From Acanthaster planci (lineage: Eukaryota; Echinodermata; Asteroidea; Valvatida; Acanthasteridae), in contig NW_019091360.1 in assembly GCF_001949145.1 (NCBI RefSeq), positions 3,185,058 to 3,209,607 of the forward strand: 24,550 nt of DNA, given 5' to 3'. The notes below the pieces were generated by a model, which was not told the origin of the DNA, ran no database searches, and was given only the letters and a program-made list of their open reading frames with translations. This document shows positions 1 to 10,309 of this stretch, in pieces. A program made the position numbers and the translations under genes. Numbering within the stretch: the first letter of the stretch is position 1; each line of letters starts with the position of its first letter.

Positions 1-1190
1 GGGAGGAACAAAGAATTAAGAAAGGCAAAAAGGGGAGGAGTCGTTATCTGGTCATTTTCTTCAAGTCTCAAGAAAGTTTCATGTCACTGTACTATATCAA
101 GTTTTTTTAGTCTCTTCCAAGTCACGTTTCAAAACAAAGTTACAAGTCAAGTGTCATGTTGGAAAATTTTTACTTCAAGCGTTAAAAATTGGACAAGCAC
201 TGTCAAACCTGAAGGAATACATACAGCTATTGAATTACAAGGGTCTTGATTTATGTTGAAGAGGTCCTAATTTGATATAAAATTGAGTTCTGTAAGAATC
301 CTTGAAAGTATGGGTTAAAAAGCCAGAAGTGACTCTTCATAATTGCGAGGCATGAAGTAAATGAATACAAAAATATTATGTTTGTTCAGCTGTGAAAAAA
401 TTTTTTTTTTAATTCCGACTGCAGGTTCGGAATGATGAGACAAGATGGACCCATTGAGTGTTTGCAAGTAATAACTAATATTTTGTTGATAAATTAATGA
501 ATTGATCCACTGTCGTAATCATTTTGATAAAATCTTGTTGATACTAAATAAAAGAAGAATTAGGTGATGAAAAGTTATTGTTGATGTCTTGGTTGACTAT
601 TTTGACTTAAAACTTTAAAAATGATATTGACTAAGCAGGACCTCATCCAAAAATCGGACAACAGGCAGCACCTCCTAAGCCAAGTGTATTCCTTCAAGTT
701 CAACGTTACCTGTCCACTCTAAACTCTTGAAGTAAAAACATGCCAACATGAAGCTGGACTTGTGACATTGTTATGATGTGAAATGTGACTTTAAACTGAC
801 CAAAAAAACTTGAAACTTGACAACCACAAATTATACATGTTTGCAGATCCAGGATTTTCACGTGTGAATAAATTGACCAATATAAATTGTACAGTTTTGC
901 ACAGCGCCATATTTATTTTGATTTCTTGCTTTTAACTTCTGTTGATGTTTGGTGGGGCATATAAAACGCAGCTAGTACATGCAGCAACTGAATTGGAATA
1001 GTACAAAAATGCAAGGAACTGGTATAAGCTGGAACAAAAACGGACAAATTTATTTTCTTTGTAAATTACTGATTTGACGTTTTGGTGGTGCGCGTGAAAA
1101 TTTGCTGAAAACTGCATGGATCCATGCATCTACATGTAAGAAGTGACATGAAACATTCTTGAAACAAGAAGAAAATGACTTGATAACAAC
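1..1190. other. No supported gene
   Basis: AT-rich sequence without splice-bounded open frames or recognisable repeats on either strand. The only short open frame, at 932-1129, has no supporting signal. Confidence 0.6.
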
Positions 1191-1194
1191 TCAC

Positions 1195-1413
1195 CCCTTT
1201 CTAACCTTCCTGAATTCATTGCTCCGCCGGTCACAAGTACAACCAATGTAACATTGATGCAGCCCACCAACCTGTGCTGTGTTCCCTAATGGCCATCGGC
1301 ACGCGCAGCGAAGTGGAGCAGGTGCACGCCGACCTCTTCTGGTTCCTGGACCTCCGTTGATGGTTACACGATGAGGGCAAACTGCTGTGGCTGTGCTAGA
1401 CACTCTTGGGGTT
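1195..1413 (-). CDS. Exon candidate A, Arg- and Cys-rich
   Basis: Textbook acceptor TAATTGCTTTTTAG, 219 bases with 72 full codons, donor AAGGG|GTGAGTT; phase 2 at both ends, so it is symmetric. It is clearly more GC-rich than its surroundings. The frame contains AVCPHRVTINGGPG, then an RRGRR run, RCACRWPLGN, and HQCYIGCTCDRR: six Cys in a C...CxC...CxxxCxC arrangement that suggests a secreted disulphide-rich module. I do not recognise the family. The plus strand also has an open segment here (about 1219-1363, containing SEVEQVHADLFWFLDLR) but without convincing splice signals. If real, this belongs to a minus-strand gene continuing beyond the left edge. Confidence 0.42.
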
Positions 1414-2939
1414 CTAAAAAGCAATTAAAAAATGAAGGAATTCTTGTACAAAATGTTTTGAGAATGAAGTATGCAATTACAACCAGATGTAAAACTTGTC
1501 AACACAATTGTTTTCTTTTTTTTTAAATTTTCCTCAAGAAAACACAAAATAGATAACATTATTTAAGATATTTTATTTGAAACGCATGTAATTTGGTAGT
1601 TTCCATAATAAATTGAGAGAGCAAATATAAAAACCAGGAAGGCGATTTGTCAGTGTTCAAGCTTTTCTATATGCTCAGTTCAAATCAAACACCAGGTACA
1701 TGTACATATTGGGGTACATGTGTACATGTACATGTCTTTTTCCTTCCTCCATGATGCACTACAGAAATGTGTTGGCTTTTTGGATGCTGCTTTTTCACCA
1801 TTGAAGAACCTGCACCTTATTATGTAACAAGCCATAGACCTGAAGAAAGAGCATTGCCTAAGCATTGTCTGCAACCAGCTTGACAGCTCTCATTAGCCAT
1901 GCAGGTCAAATTTTGAATTTGAGTAGTGGAAGAGGTCACTGGACATGCTCAATCCTGCCAGCAAATGCCTGCTTTTGCAGTTGACACATATGGTAACCAT
2001 GAATGCTGTAAGGTGCAGATAACTATATCAAAAAATATTTTCGGTGGGTTGGGTGGTGGGCGAGTGAGTGAGCAAGTCAGGGGGAAAAGGGGAAAAATAA
2101 ATCTAAACTAAAATAAAACTACAAATAAAGTTGAACAGGAGAAAGCTTGAAACAGGAAAAAAGGAAAATTTCTGAAAGCAAAATTCACTTTCAGTAGAAA
2201 AGATTAAAAAACTAACTGCGCAGAACCTAGTTCCAGTTTCAAAGTGAAGCCTTCCATGGAAATCACAAAGAATCCTGGCGGAATTTAAGTAAGGCACAAG
2301 GTTTCCGAACAATTTTGAAAGTTTTGTTGCCTTCAGGGATGAGATTTGGACATAAGAAATTCACAACAAATTCCCAACCAAACAGAAGCATGACAATCAC
2401 AGTATAAATACATGTACAGGTGCACATACTATGAACAGAGTGGTATGTACCTTGCTGAAGATAGTGAGGAATCTTTTTATTCCTTTTAAGAGGTTTTCAC
2501 GTGATGTTTTAACATGACAGGCCAAGGCATTTCAGGGAGCATACCGCTACCACGTCTGTGGAGGTGTGTGCATTTTCAAATCTCTGTATTTCTATTTGCA
2601 ATTCCATGTAAGGCGGAATGTTGAGAGACTTAGATGGTGCACGCATTTCTGCTCACATCTGTGTACAGGTACATGTAAGTTGAACGCTGATCATCGAAAC
2701 TCGTGACTGAAACTCCTTTATATGATATGCACAACAAAAAAATTCTCATAACCATGACATTTCATTTTAAGAACCAATGAGCCAGTTTCATAAATGATGG
2801 CTGTGATAAATACATGAGTAACAAGTTCGACTGAAATTCTATTTCATTCCAACATCCTTTGTTTTTCCTGAGTTGTTTGGGTGTCTTTTTTTTTAAGTTA
2901 TCAGTAATAATCGCCAGTGATGAAACTTAACTTCAAGAA
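1414..2939. other. Noncoding, palindrome-rich
   Basis: AT-rich, with repeated TACATGTA/ACATGTACATG words (about 1697-1735) and simple GGTGGGTT-type stretches (about 2043-2065). Short frames lack protein-like character or splice support. Confidence 0.55.
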
Positions 2940-3065
2940 TCCAGATAAGTGGTTACCTACATGTACCTTACCCTCCAATCATGACCCAGGTTCGAATCCC
3001 ACCTAGGTTGACATGAGGAGAGCAGCAAGGAGTCAGAGTGAGCACCGAAGTGTACAAAACCCCTG
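2940..3065 (+). repeat. tRNA-derived SINE head (plus strand), degraded
   Basis: A B box, GGTTCGAATCC, lies at about 2989-2999, with an A-box-like AGTGGTTA about 40 bases upstream (near 2947). Between them is a sequence resembling the CTTGCCTCCCA-TCATG stretch of many tRNA-related SINEs. It does not fold as a proper tRNA and a TACATGTA palindrome interrupts it, so it is a retroposon remnant, not a gene. The 3' limit is uncertain. Confidence 0.5.
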
Positions 3066-3125
3066 AAATTGGCCAAAATACTTGTGCCAATAAATACAAT
3101 GTGCATGTAGAATAAAATATCTTAC

Positions 3126-3210
3126 GTTTTGACAAGTCCAAGAAGTCTTGATCCAAGTGGATTTGACGCCCCTTCTGCAGGCATCTATGAAAGAAGTGTC
3201 TCTCTTCAAC
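3126..3210 (-). CDS. Exon candidate B, related to the 8.9 kb candidate
   Basis: Acceptor ATTCTCCTTCAG, 85 bases, donor AAAC|GTAAGA. Two frames are open: VEERHFFHRCLQKGRQIHLD and onward (phase 0 in, phase 1 out), and LKRDTSFIDACRRGVKST and onward (phase 1 in, phase 0 out). The sequence before the acceptor, the TGCAGAAGG core and the bases after the donor (GTAAGATATTTTATTCTA) parallel candidate C. No domain is recognised and no first or last exon can be linked to it. Confidence 0.33.
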
Positions 3211-5062
3211 CTGAAGGAGAATCACACAAACATCATGCAATTAAGAATTTTTTACTGTTGACAAAAATAAGCTTTCCCTCAGCCTGTGCTGTACCTTCAT
3301 GGATCTTACCAAAGTACAAACACTTCAGAAGTTATAGGCCTTCAAAGATGCTACCCTAATAAATCACCCATTTGGGGCGGGTGCAAAAAGGTGATGTGGC
3401 ATGCAGATTTTGAAAGGGCTATAACAGAAAACTGTTAAAGATATCAATTTGGAACTTGTGTTTTGTTCATTTGGCCCAGATATATTCAGAAATTCTTGGT
3501 AGTCAATCTGATTGGCTGATGGAGTGGTGAGTTTGCGGATTGGTGAGATGTCCAACATGTACGGTACATGTATAATCACTGAAACCAAAGAATGTCATTT
3601 TCATCAACATACAATCAACTTGATTTCTTTCTCTTACACAAAAACTGCACTGGATATTGGTTCATGAACCAGTCCCCAGTTTTCATCAAAGTTGTGCTGA
3701 TATCCTTGTGCTGATATCATAATTTACCATCCAAATGAATCACCACAAATATCACGATAGTAATGTATATTACCAGCTGCACATGTACCGGTACATGTGT
3801 ATGTAACAATTCTGAGTGTTTTCAAGGTCACAATCCATGTGCATCTCTGTTAAAGTATTAGCCTGGTATTCAATGTCTATAAACCACACTGAACACCTGT
3901 GACATACGTACATGTACATGTACATGAGTTCATCATCATGCAGCACATCAAGGAAAGATTGCTGAAAATGTATCAAAATGTTTCGGGAAAGATTTCCTTT
4001 TCGAGTATTTTCCATTTAAATTCATTTAGTGATTGAGTGAAGCACCATCTTGTGACAATCCACGCACTATTCTCCATCTAGAGGCTAGATAGGACATGGC
4101 ATACGATACACGTACACGTTTCATTGAAAGTTTGGACGGTTTTTCAAACTACTGTGGCACGCGCACATCACGTACTGTATGCCACAATTAGTCTGGCGTG
4201 TCTGGCTGAAGAATTCGTTGCTCTATTTTCTCTCTCTTTTATAAGGAAAATGATTGAAATCTGGTTTGGATACGAGCAGCTGGTGAACTCCCTCAGTCCA
4301 GACTCAAGGATAATTGTGTGGCTGGAATTGCCTTCAATTCTAAATGTGTTAAAAAAATGTTAGAAAAATCAAACTAAAGGCATAAGGCCTGACCTGTCAA
4401 TGACAGGCTAAAAGCTATTACAACAAAGCGATATGTACATGTAAGGTCCTAATTAACGATTCCGTTAGGAGTTGGTTTTTGACAACACAGCTGGCTCTCC
4501 AAATTAGTCAAATTTTTCAACTTAAATCCCTTCACAAGTAGGCTCTGTTTACTGGAATCTGCCGGAAATCAGTTTATATCCCGCAATTTGTGAACAATTT
4601 TGATTTCATTGAATTTGATGGTGTTACCGGTATTTATTTTTATCCACAGAATTCGAACACTTGTGGAATAACTGGTTGGTACAACTGAGACATATTTACC
4701 CCAAAACAAATAATTAAAGGCAGCCATGATGCTATACCGAGACTTGATCGAATGTGTCCATAAGGGTTTCATCTAGAGCAGTTCAAACAGGGTTATGTGA
4801 AATCGGTCACTGTTATTATTTAAATTTGTTTAAAGGTACAGTCCATCATTTGCAGTAATCTAAAAACCAACTGACCAAACTGTTGAAAAGCATACATGTA
4901 CAGTACTCTTTTAACGGTTATGGAACTAAACTCCCTGTGAATACTTTTTTCTGGCCAACTGCTGGCTGTTGTGAAGAAAACCACGAGGACCGTTTCCAAC
5001 AATGTGTCTAAAGACATCAGAAGCACGTGTAAGCGTTAACAAGACACGCAAGCACAGTTATT
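3211..5062. other. Noncoding, palindrome-rich
   Basis: Nothing coding is supported. There are clusters of TACATGTACATG (about 3780-3800 and 3907-3925) and TACCGGTA words. Confidence 0.55.
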
Positions 5063-5218
5063 ATAGAGCGTTTTCAAAACAAGTGGATTCAGCTTAGACT
5101 TTGGTTTTGCTGGTTCCAGCCATTTCGAAGCAGCGTTCGAAACAACTTGTTCAAGCTCTGACCGAAACCAGCAAAATCAAAGTCTAAGCCGAATCCTTTG
5201 GTTTCGAAAACACTCATA
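5063..5218. mobile_element. Foldback MITE-like element, about 155 bp
   Basis: The left arm starts TATAGAGCGTTTTC (5063) and the right arm ends with the complement of TATGAGTGTTTTC (about 5218). The arms share GGATTC(A/G)GCTTAGACTTTG and TTTTGCTGGTT and match nearly throughout about 50 bases. The centre holds a second small palindrome, TTTCGAA-GCAGCG-TTCGAAA. No coding capacity. The structure is that of a nonautonomous DNA transposon; the superfamily is undetermined. Confidence 0.8.
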
Positions 5219-6840
5219 GATCATCAGTTCAGCGGGAGACATTGCGTTACTGCATTCAAATGAATGTGAGAATGCTGAATTCAGTCACAACTTAAAGCAA
5301 GACTCGGCAACTTTGGATCTGAAATCAAAATCCTACTGGTAGAAATTGTTTTTCACAAAATGCTAGTACCATATTCACTGAGCCCAAACTTCATCAGGTT
5401 TGTTCTTAGGCACCCTTCTTTAAATTTTGAGAAATTTTGTTGCCTGAAAGGAACATGAGTACACAGACGACAAGTGATGGACTGTGCCTTTAACAAGAAT
5501 TCTTCTTGCTCATTCTCTTAAACCAACTTTGAGTAAAATAGCTTGGTTTCGATTTCATGCGTTTGTTTTAAAAAGTTTTCATCATGATGGATCAACTAAA
5601 AAATCAGACTGAACTGTTGATGCAGAACACCTTTTATATTTATTTTATTTTGCTGGTGAGGGATTGTTGGGTTATTTTGTCCATTTTTAATTATGTCTTT
5701 TGTTATCCATTCTCATTGGAGACTTTATAGAAGTAAATACTTTTTGCTTAGTGTTTTGTCTCTTAAGAATCCGTTACTGTACTAGAACATGTATATTGTC
5801 AACTCTAGAAATATGCATTTATATTTTTACAATTTGGTGGTGAACAAATAATTAAATAACTGGAAAGATTTTTCTGAGGGATCAAAATTGAAAGGTGTTT
5901 ATTTTGTGGAGCTGCAGTCTTTAATAAAGTGAGCGGAATGAAGAGGGAAACAAGGTTGTGCCCAGGACAATGTGCTTTCTGTCTTGTTCTATCATACAGC
6001 TTTGTACAATAAACAACTGCTGAACTACAGGCTAGCAAAATGTGTCACCACGCATGCGCAATGCATGCATGCTGTGGTGTGTGCCTTGCCCTTTCACAAT
6101 TTTCGTTGCGCATTTGTCCGTTTCTGAACCTTTTTCATTTGTGTAATTTCACTTGCTTTCCGTCAAAAACTAATTCCGTGTCAGTGTATAGCCTGCAATG
6201 TGAGACGGAGTACCAAAAACGGAAGCAAAGTTTGAAGAGACAACGTACTAGGCTGAAAATTCGGTCCGATTCAAGGTCATCACGTCAGTAGAACTCTGCA
6301 CCCAAAACACCGCAGGGTCACAGGCAAGTCGCCCAAGCACGCCACACTGCCACAGAGCGTGCGCTCGGCAAGCTAGCACATGTGCAATACCGAACTCAGT
6401 GACCTTTCGGGCTCGACATTTCCGTCCGAAAAGGTGGATCAAGCGCTAGTGGGAACGTGACTTGTGGTTTCGTTGCGGTAAGATAACAATCGCACCAAAA
6501 TGCTGGATCAAGATCCACCTTTTTCCAATTCAAGTGGGAATGCGCTGTATGAATTGCAGTTCACTACATTGAAGATTACCATGCTCTGTGGTTTTACATG
6601 TTTATTGGAAATAAGGAAACTAGATGGTGTGTGGTGTGCGAGACATTTTACAGATGTTGCCTTCCGATAATCAAGACATTGCAATTTTTAGACCTTTGAA
6701 ACCTCAGAAAACAACGATAATAATAATAGTCAGTTCTTTTATAGCACATATTGCAGAATGTGTCTATGCGCATTATACCTGTACATTGGGCTCACATCCT
6801 CTGAACATTCCGAAAACCATCTCAGCTCCCTGGGGAGTAT
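5219..6840. other. Noncoding with a CpG-richer patch at 6.04-6.47 kb
   Basis: AT-rich to about 6.0 kb. The patch then holds the 6046 palindrome and an inverted AAAAGGTGGATC pair (about 6428-6439 and 6507-6525). No gene can be attached to the patch. Confidence 0.5.
6046..6079. repeat. Short perfect-stem palindrome
   Basis: CACCACGCATGC (6046-6057) pairs with GCATGC-T-GTGGTG (6067-6079), one bulged T, loop of nine bases. It includes an NRF1-like CGCATGCGCA. The surrounding 6.04-6.47 kb is CpG-richer than its flanks, with a CRE-like ATCACGTCA at about 6278, so a regulatory role is possible. Confidence 0.6.
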
Positions 6841-7051
6841 ACTAGCCTGATGCTGCCATTTTGGTGCAAACGGCTACACATAACCATGTCTGCCTTCACA
6901 GGTACCCGTTTACAGGTACTTCTGGGTACAGAGGGGCACATAGTGATAAAGTAACTTGCCCAAGATCGCAACATGCTGCCACCAGCTGGATTCGAACCCC
7001 TGACCTTATGATCAGAAGCTACAAACCCTAACCACTGGGCCACATGCCCCA
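6840..7051 (-). repeat. tRNA-derived SINE (minus strand)
   Basis: Minus strand: an A box TGGCCCAGTGG at about 7042-7032 and a perfect B box GGTTCGAATCC at 6998-6988 lie inside a tRNA-like head running down from about 7050. A non-tRNA body follows containing TTGGGCAAGTTACTTTA, TGTGCCCCTCTGTACCC and GGGTACCTGTGAAGG, wording I associate with the bodies of tRNA-SINEs. The anticodon region does not form a clean stem and there is no terminator run at the tRNA end, so this is a SINE rather than a functional tRNA gene. The open frame over it is incidental. Confidence 0.75.
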
Positions 7052-8878
7052 GTGCAATAGTACAGACACGCATACAGACTAAAGTGAGTCACTTTCTTGA
7101 ATGTTAATTCATAATCTTGACAAAACTGAAAAAAATTCAAGTGTATTATTTCCACCCAGTTCATGTTCTCAAATGCTCAGTGAATTTCAAGCAAAAATAC
7201 ATGTATATTTCAACCCCACAGAGATAATTGAAGATAAAAGAGCAAATTCAAATAGACATTTAAAGCTTGGGTCACAAACTAGAAAGAATGACAGTTGATG
7301 TAATACTGCTTGTGAAATCACCGAATGGTTTGTTAAATGATCGCACCATATACTGCTCGGCCACTGCGTACTCGGGCTTTGCCGTCACCACATGGGAAAT
7401 CCTGCTGCGCTACATGTATGTTACAACAGAATGTGCTCATATGCTCAGTCTTTACCTCCCACTTCCTATGCTACCGGTATCTGCAACCCTGTTTTAATGT
7501 TTGGACTAAAATCCCAATTTCCGAAATACTGAAAAAAATTCACCGTCTGAAATTGGAATTCAAAACCACGTATCCAAAACTGAAAATAAAAATATTTTTA
7601 AAATCTGGATCGACCTTCCTTAGCAAAAGAATTTCCCCCATTAACCTGGCACATACGAAGGGAGCGATTTCCCTAAAAAGAGGTTATTGTCCAGCTCAAA
7701 TACACATCAACTTATAATCTTTCGTAAGATGTCAGTGTTTTGTGAACTCTTGGTTTCATTGACTGTAATCGCAAGGTGTGGAATTTCTGCCAAAGCAGCA
7801 GTGCGGCCTATCATCAAAGAACAAATACAGCCCTATGCTCAACCTGTTTGTGTGTGGTGGAATATTGCCGGGAAATGACAAAGTATTTCCAACTGCACTT
7901 GGCGGAATGGAGTTGGTGTTTTTGATTGTAAGGCGTAACTGCAGCAAAGCTATCCCATCCCCCCCCCAAAAAAAAGGATCAGTATTGCACTTCAATCCAC
8001 AAAGCAAACAAACTTCGATCATGCCTTGAAAAAATCCACTAGTCTTGAGGGGTTCATCTGAGAAAGTTAATAACTGGACAGTTACATGTACAACGTGGGT
8101 GTAACCTTTGCAAAACGGAGCTTGCATACATGTACGTGTAGGTACTGGGTACCATACCAGTACATCAGGGATCTATTGCATCTAAGCTGAGCCACATGAA
8201 AGCAAAGCAATCTACCAGTGCTTCAGCTGCATCAGGTTTGAGCAAAAGTTTGAGACAGTCAAACATACATCAACATGCAAATAGGTTGCCATGAGCCAAA
8301 AAGATCTCTAAACTGATCGTCGACCTTATATATACCAGGTGAGATTTCAGCCCAAACAGCAATTACATGTAATTCAGGAGCACAAAAATCAGAAAAAACC
8401 TGATTCACAGAGCAAGTACCGGTACTTTGGGTAAGTGGTCCACTGTGACCAAAAATACAGTATTTCCTACAATGTGAATCAACATTTGAATCAACAAGAG
8501 TCATGCATGTACATGTACTGGAACACGCATGACTTGACTCTTGGCAAATCAGAAACCTTGCTCAACTCACACTTTGGTTAACTTCACATTTTTCTCTCCA
8601 CCCCTGTGATGTTTGACATGATGAGATTTCACTGTAGTAATAATATGAAATGCTTCATGAAGTGGTGATGTACTATCACTACTTACTGACTGTAGACTGA
8701 CTACATGGACCGTTCAATGTGTACAAGTTTACATATTCTTAGGATTTGATGGCGTAGCATTTTTGGAATGCTCACATAATCAAAGTGAATGACGCTTAAC
8801 GCACCATAAGATAAAATTAAAGGATTACCAAGTTTCAAATTATCTTCATGCAGTCAGAAATAGAATAAAAAATCCTAC
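7052..8878. other. Noncoding, with unconvincing coding-like patches
   Basis: A GC-richer patch at about 7335-7410 and open frames at 7727-8029 on both strands lack coherent splice or start context. A C-run next to an A-run (about 7960-7976) is simple sequence. Confidence 0.45.
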
Positions 8879-8969
8879 CTTTTGGCCAAAGCCGAGACCC
8901 TGTTGTTCCAGATGGGACAGGGCACTCCTTCTGCATGTCAATGTACATGAGGCAGTTGCACTTGTTAAC
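8879..8969 (-). CDS. Exon candidate C, Cys-containing, related to the 3.1 kb candidate
   Basis: Acceptor TTCTCCCTCAG with a good pyrimidine tract, 91 bases, donor AAAAG|GTAGGA. Two frames stay open. One reads VNKCNCLMYIDMQKECPVP then SGTTGSRLWPK and ends in phase 1; the other reads LTSATASCTLTCRRS and so on and ends in phase 0. The first is Cys-rich and would suit an extracellular module, but this is only a compositional hint. The exon and its flanks resemble 3126-3210, and the two lengths differ by exactly six bases. It could be one of a pair of alternative exons or a copy of a repeat that mimics an exon. Confidence 0.35.
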
Positions 8970-9595
8970 CTGAGGGAGAATCCAAGAAATATACAAGTTG
9001 AAAAATAACGAGTTATGACTTTTACAATGTACATGTACAGTACACAGTACATTTCCATGTACGGTGTATGGTCAGTAGTACTCCTCAGCTTGGACCACAC
9101 CACTACCGTATCTTGTGACATCTTTCGTGTGAATAACACTCACTTTTCTGATTAAACATTTACATCAAATGGAAAATCGACTCAAACAGTTCAACTGTGT
9201 GTATTTTGTCAGTTCATTATGTATACCATGGGGTGTACCAAGGGCATGTTGATAGCTTTGGCAATTTGGAGGTACCAGCGGTGTGAAATTTATTAGTTTT
9301 TTGAAGTGATAATGCTAGAACTTGGTGAGATTTCAGGGCGAAAAATTAATATTTGAACTTTGCTAGGGATCGGTTTTTTTTTGAGGGTGAGTAGGGTTGC
9401 TCAACGGCTTACATGTACACATACAAGGTACATGTACCGGTGGGTGCCCATTTTATTTTTAAGAGTCCCATGACATGGCGCACTCCACCTTACATTTGAC
9501 TTTCCTCTCACAGCATTTGCTAAACTTTTTTGTTGAAAAACTCAAAAAGTCATTTGGTTACGGTGTTAAACCTCTGTGAACAATTTCTCAAGATC

Positions 9596-9868
9596 GAACA
9601 GGATTTTCCGTTCTGGTAAGAAAACACTCACCTCTGTTTACCTACATTTGCATATCAGCGTGCATGCGCATCAAACCTCACTGAAAAAGTCCCCCAAGTC
9701 ACACCCTCCACGCCCACTGCATGTCCCCCATAAAAGGCTGTGTAGCACTAAGACTCGTCCTTGTTTTTGTTTTTTCAGATCTCTCTCCAGACTTTTTTTT
9801 TGAGTAGGGAGGGATGGTTAACAGAGGCGAGTGTTTTCTTACAAGAACAGAAAATACTGGAATTCCAT
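9596..9868. repeat. Local inverted repeat around copy 1
   Basis: The segment 9596-9645 (GTTCTGGTAAGAAAACACTC, CCTCTGTTTACC) is mirrored by 9817-9868 (GGTTAACAGAGGCGAGTG, TTTTCTTACAAGAAC). The pair could be the terminal inverted repeats of a roughly 270 bp nonautonomous element enclosing most of copy 1. Confidence 0.6.
9620..9760 (+). repeat. Dispersed repeat family X, copy 1
   Basis: Shares about 140 bases with the inverted copy at 15018-15165. Common blocks are CTCTGTTTACCTACATTTG, CATATCAG, GCATGCGC, TCAAACCTC, CACACCCTCCACGCCCACTG and AAAAGGC-TGTAG. It contains an octamer-like ATTTGCAT and an NRF1-like GTGCATGCGC. The first part (9596-9645) is also repeated inverted at about 9817-9868, making a local inverted arrangement. 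No coding capacity. Confidence 0.8.
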
Positions 9869-9915
9869 TACAGAAAACAACTCTCCTCTGTTTACCTACA
9901 TTTACAGATTAGCAC
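9857..9915 (+). repeat. Dispersed repeat family X, partial copy 3
   Basis: Matches the 5' portion of the 15.1 kb copy: AATTCC-T-ACAGAAAA-AACTC, then CCTCTGTTTACCTACATTT, after which similarity fades (CAGATTAGCACCG). It lacks the GCATGCGC part and the 3' half. Confidence 0.65.
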
Positions 9916-10309
9916 CGTTAGGTAACAATTTGGGAGGGAAGGGACATGCAGGGTAACGAAAGTCTAAACTGAGCCCATTCAAAGACGAAAAAGGTTGTTT
10001 AGACATTCCCGGAAGCTGCCTATCTAGTTGTGAGAAATGATAACTTTTTGGGGTGTAGAGGCTGCTGATCGGCCAACCTGCTTAAGGGTTTTCCCGCTCA
10101 TGACACCCTCTATTTGAACCACATTCTTCAGGTAGCGTCAAGTCAAGGTGAGATTCTCCCAGCAGGCCGTTTTCATTATACATGTATCTGAAACAGAAAC
10201 TCCAAGCCCGTGGGCCCAGGATGTTGACGTGCTGCTTGTCTCATGGGCACCTGTTTTCGATCCTCAATATCGAGAGGACTTAGACGTATTATTGCCTCCG
10301 ATCTTAACT

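Noticed and set aside
1219-1236. Plus-strand reading IHCSAG, identical to the start of the phosphatase signature
   Set aside because: The following residues (HKYNQC) lack the GxGRS/TG part and there is no domain around it. A coincidence in a frame opposite to a better-supported exon candidate.
3780-3925. Regularly spaced ACATGTACATG words as a CRISPR-like or tandem array
   Set aside because: Spacing is irregular, the words occur throughout the window, and the DNA is eukaryotic.
6978-7050. Functional tRNA gene
   Set aside because: A and B boxes are good, but the anticodon and acceptor arms do not pair properly and a SINE body follows directly.
7337-7717. 126-codon plus-strand ORF
   Set aside because: Overlaps another equally open frame, composition is not protein-like in its second half (Lys/Ile from AT-rich DNA), and no splice or promoter signals fit.
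7687-7878. Plus-strand ORF of 63 codons with a signal-like start and PVCVWWN, reminiscent of the GPS motif of adhesion GPCRs
   Set aside because: No GGWS-type continuation or second Cys pattern follows, the frame stops four residues later, and no receptor sequence is nearby.
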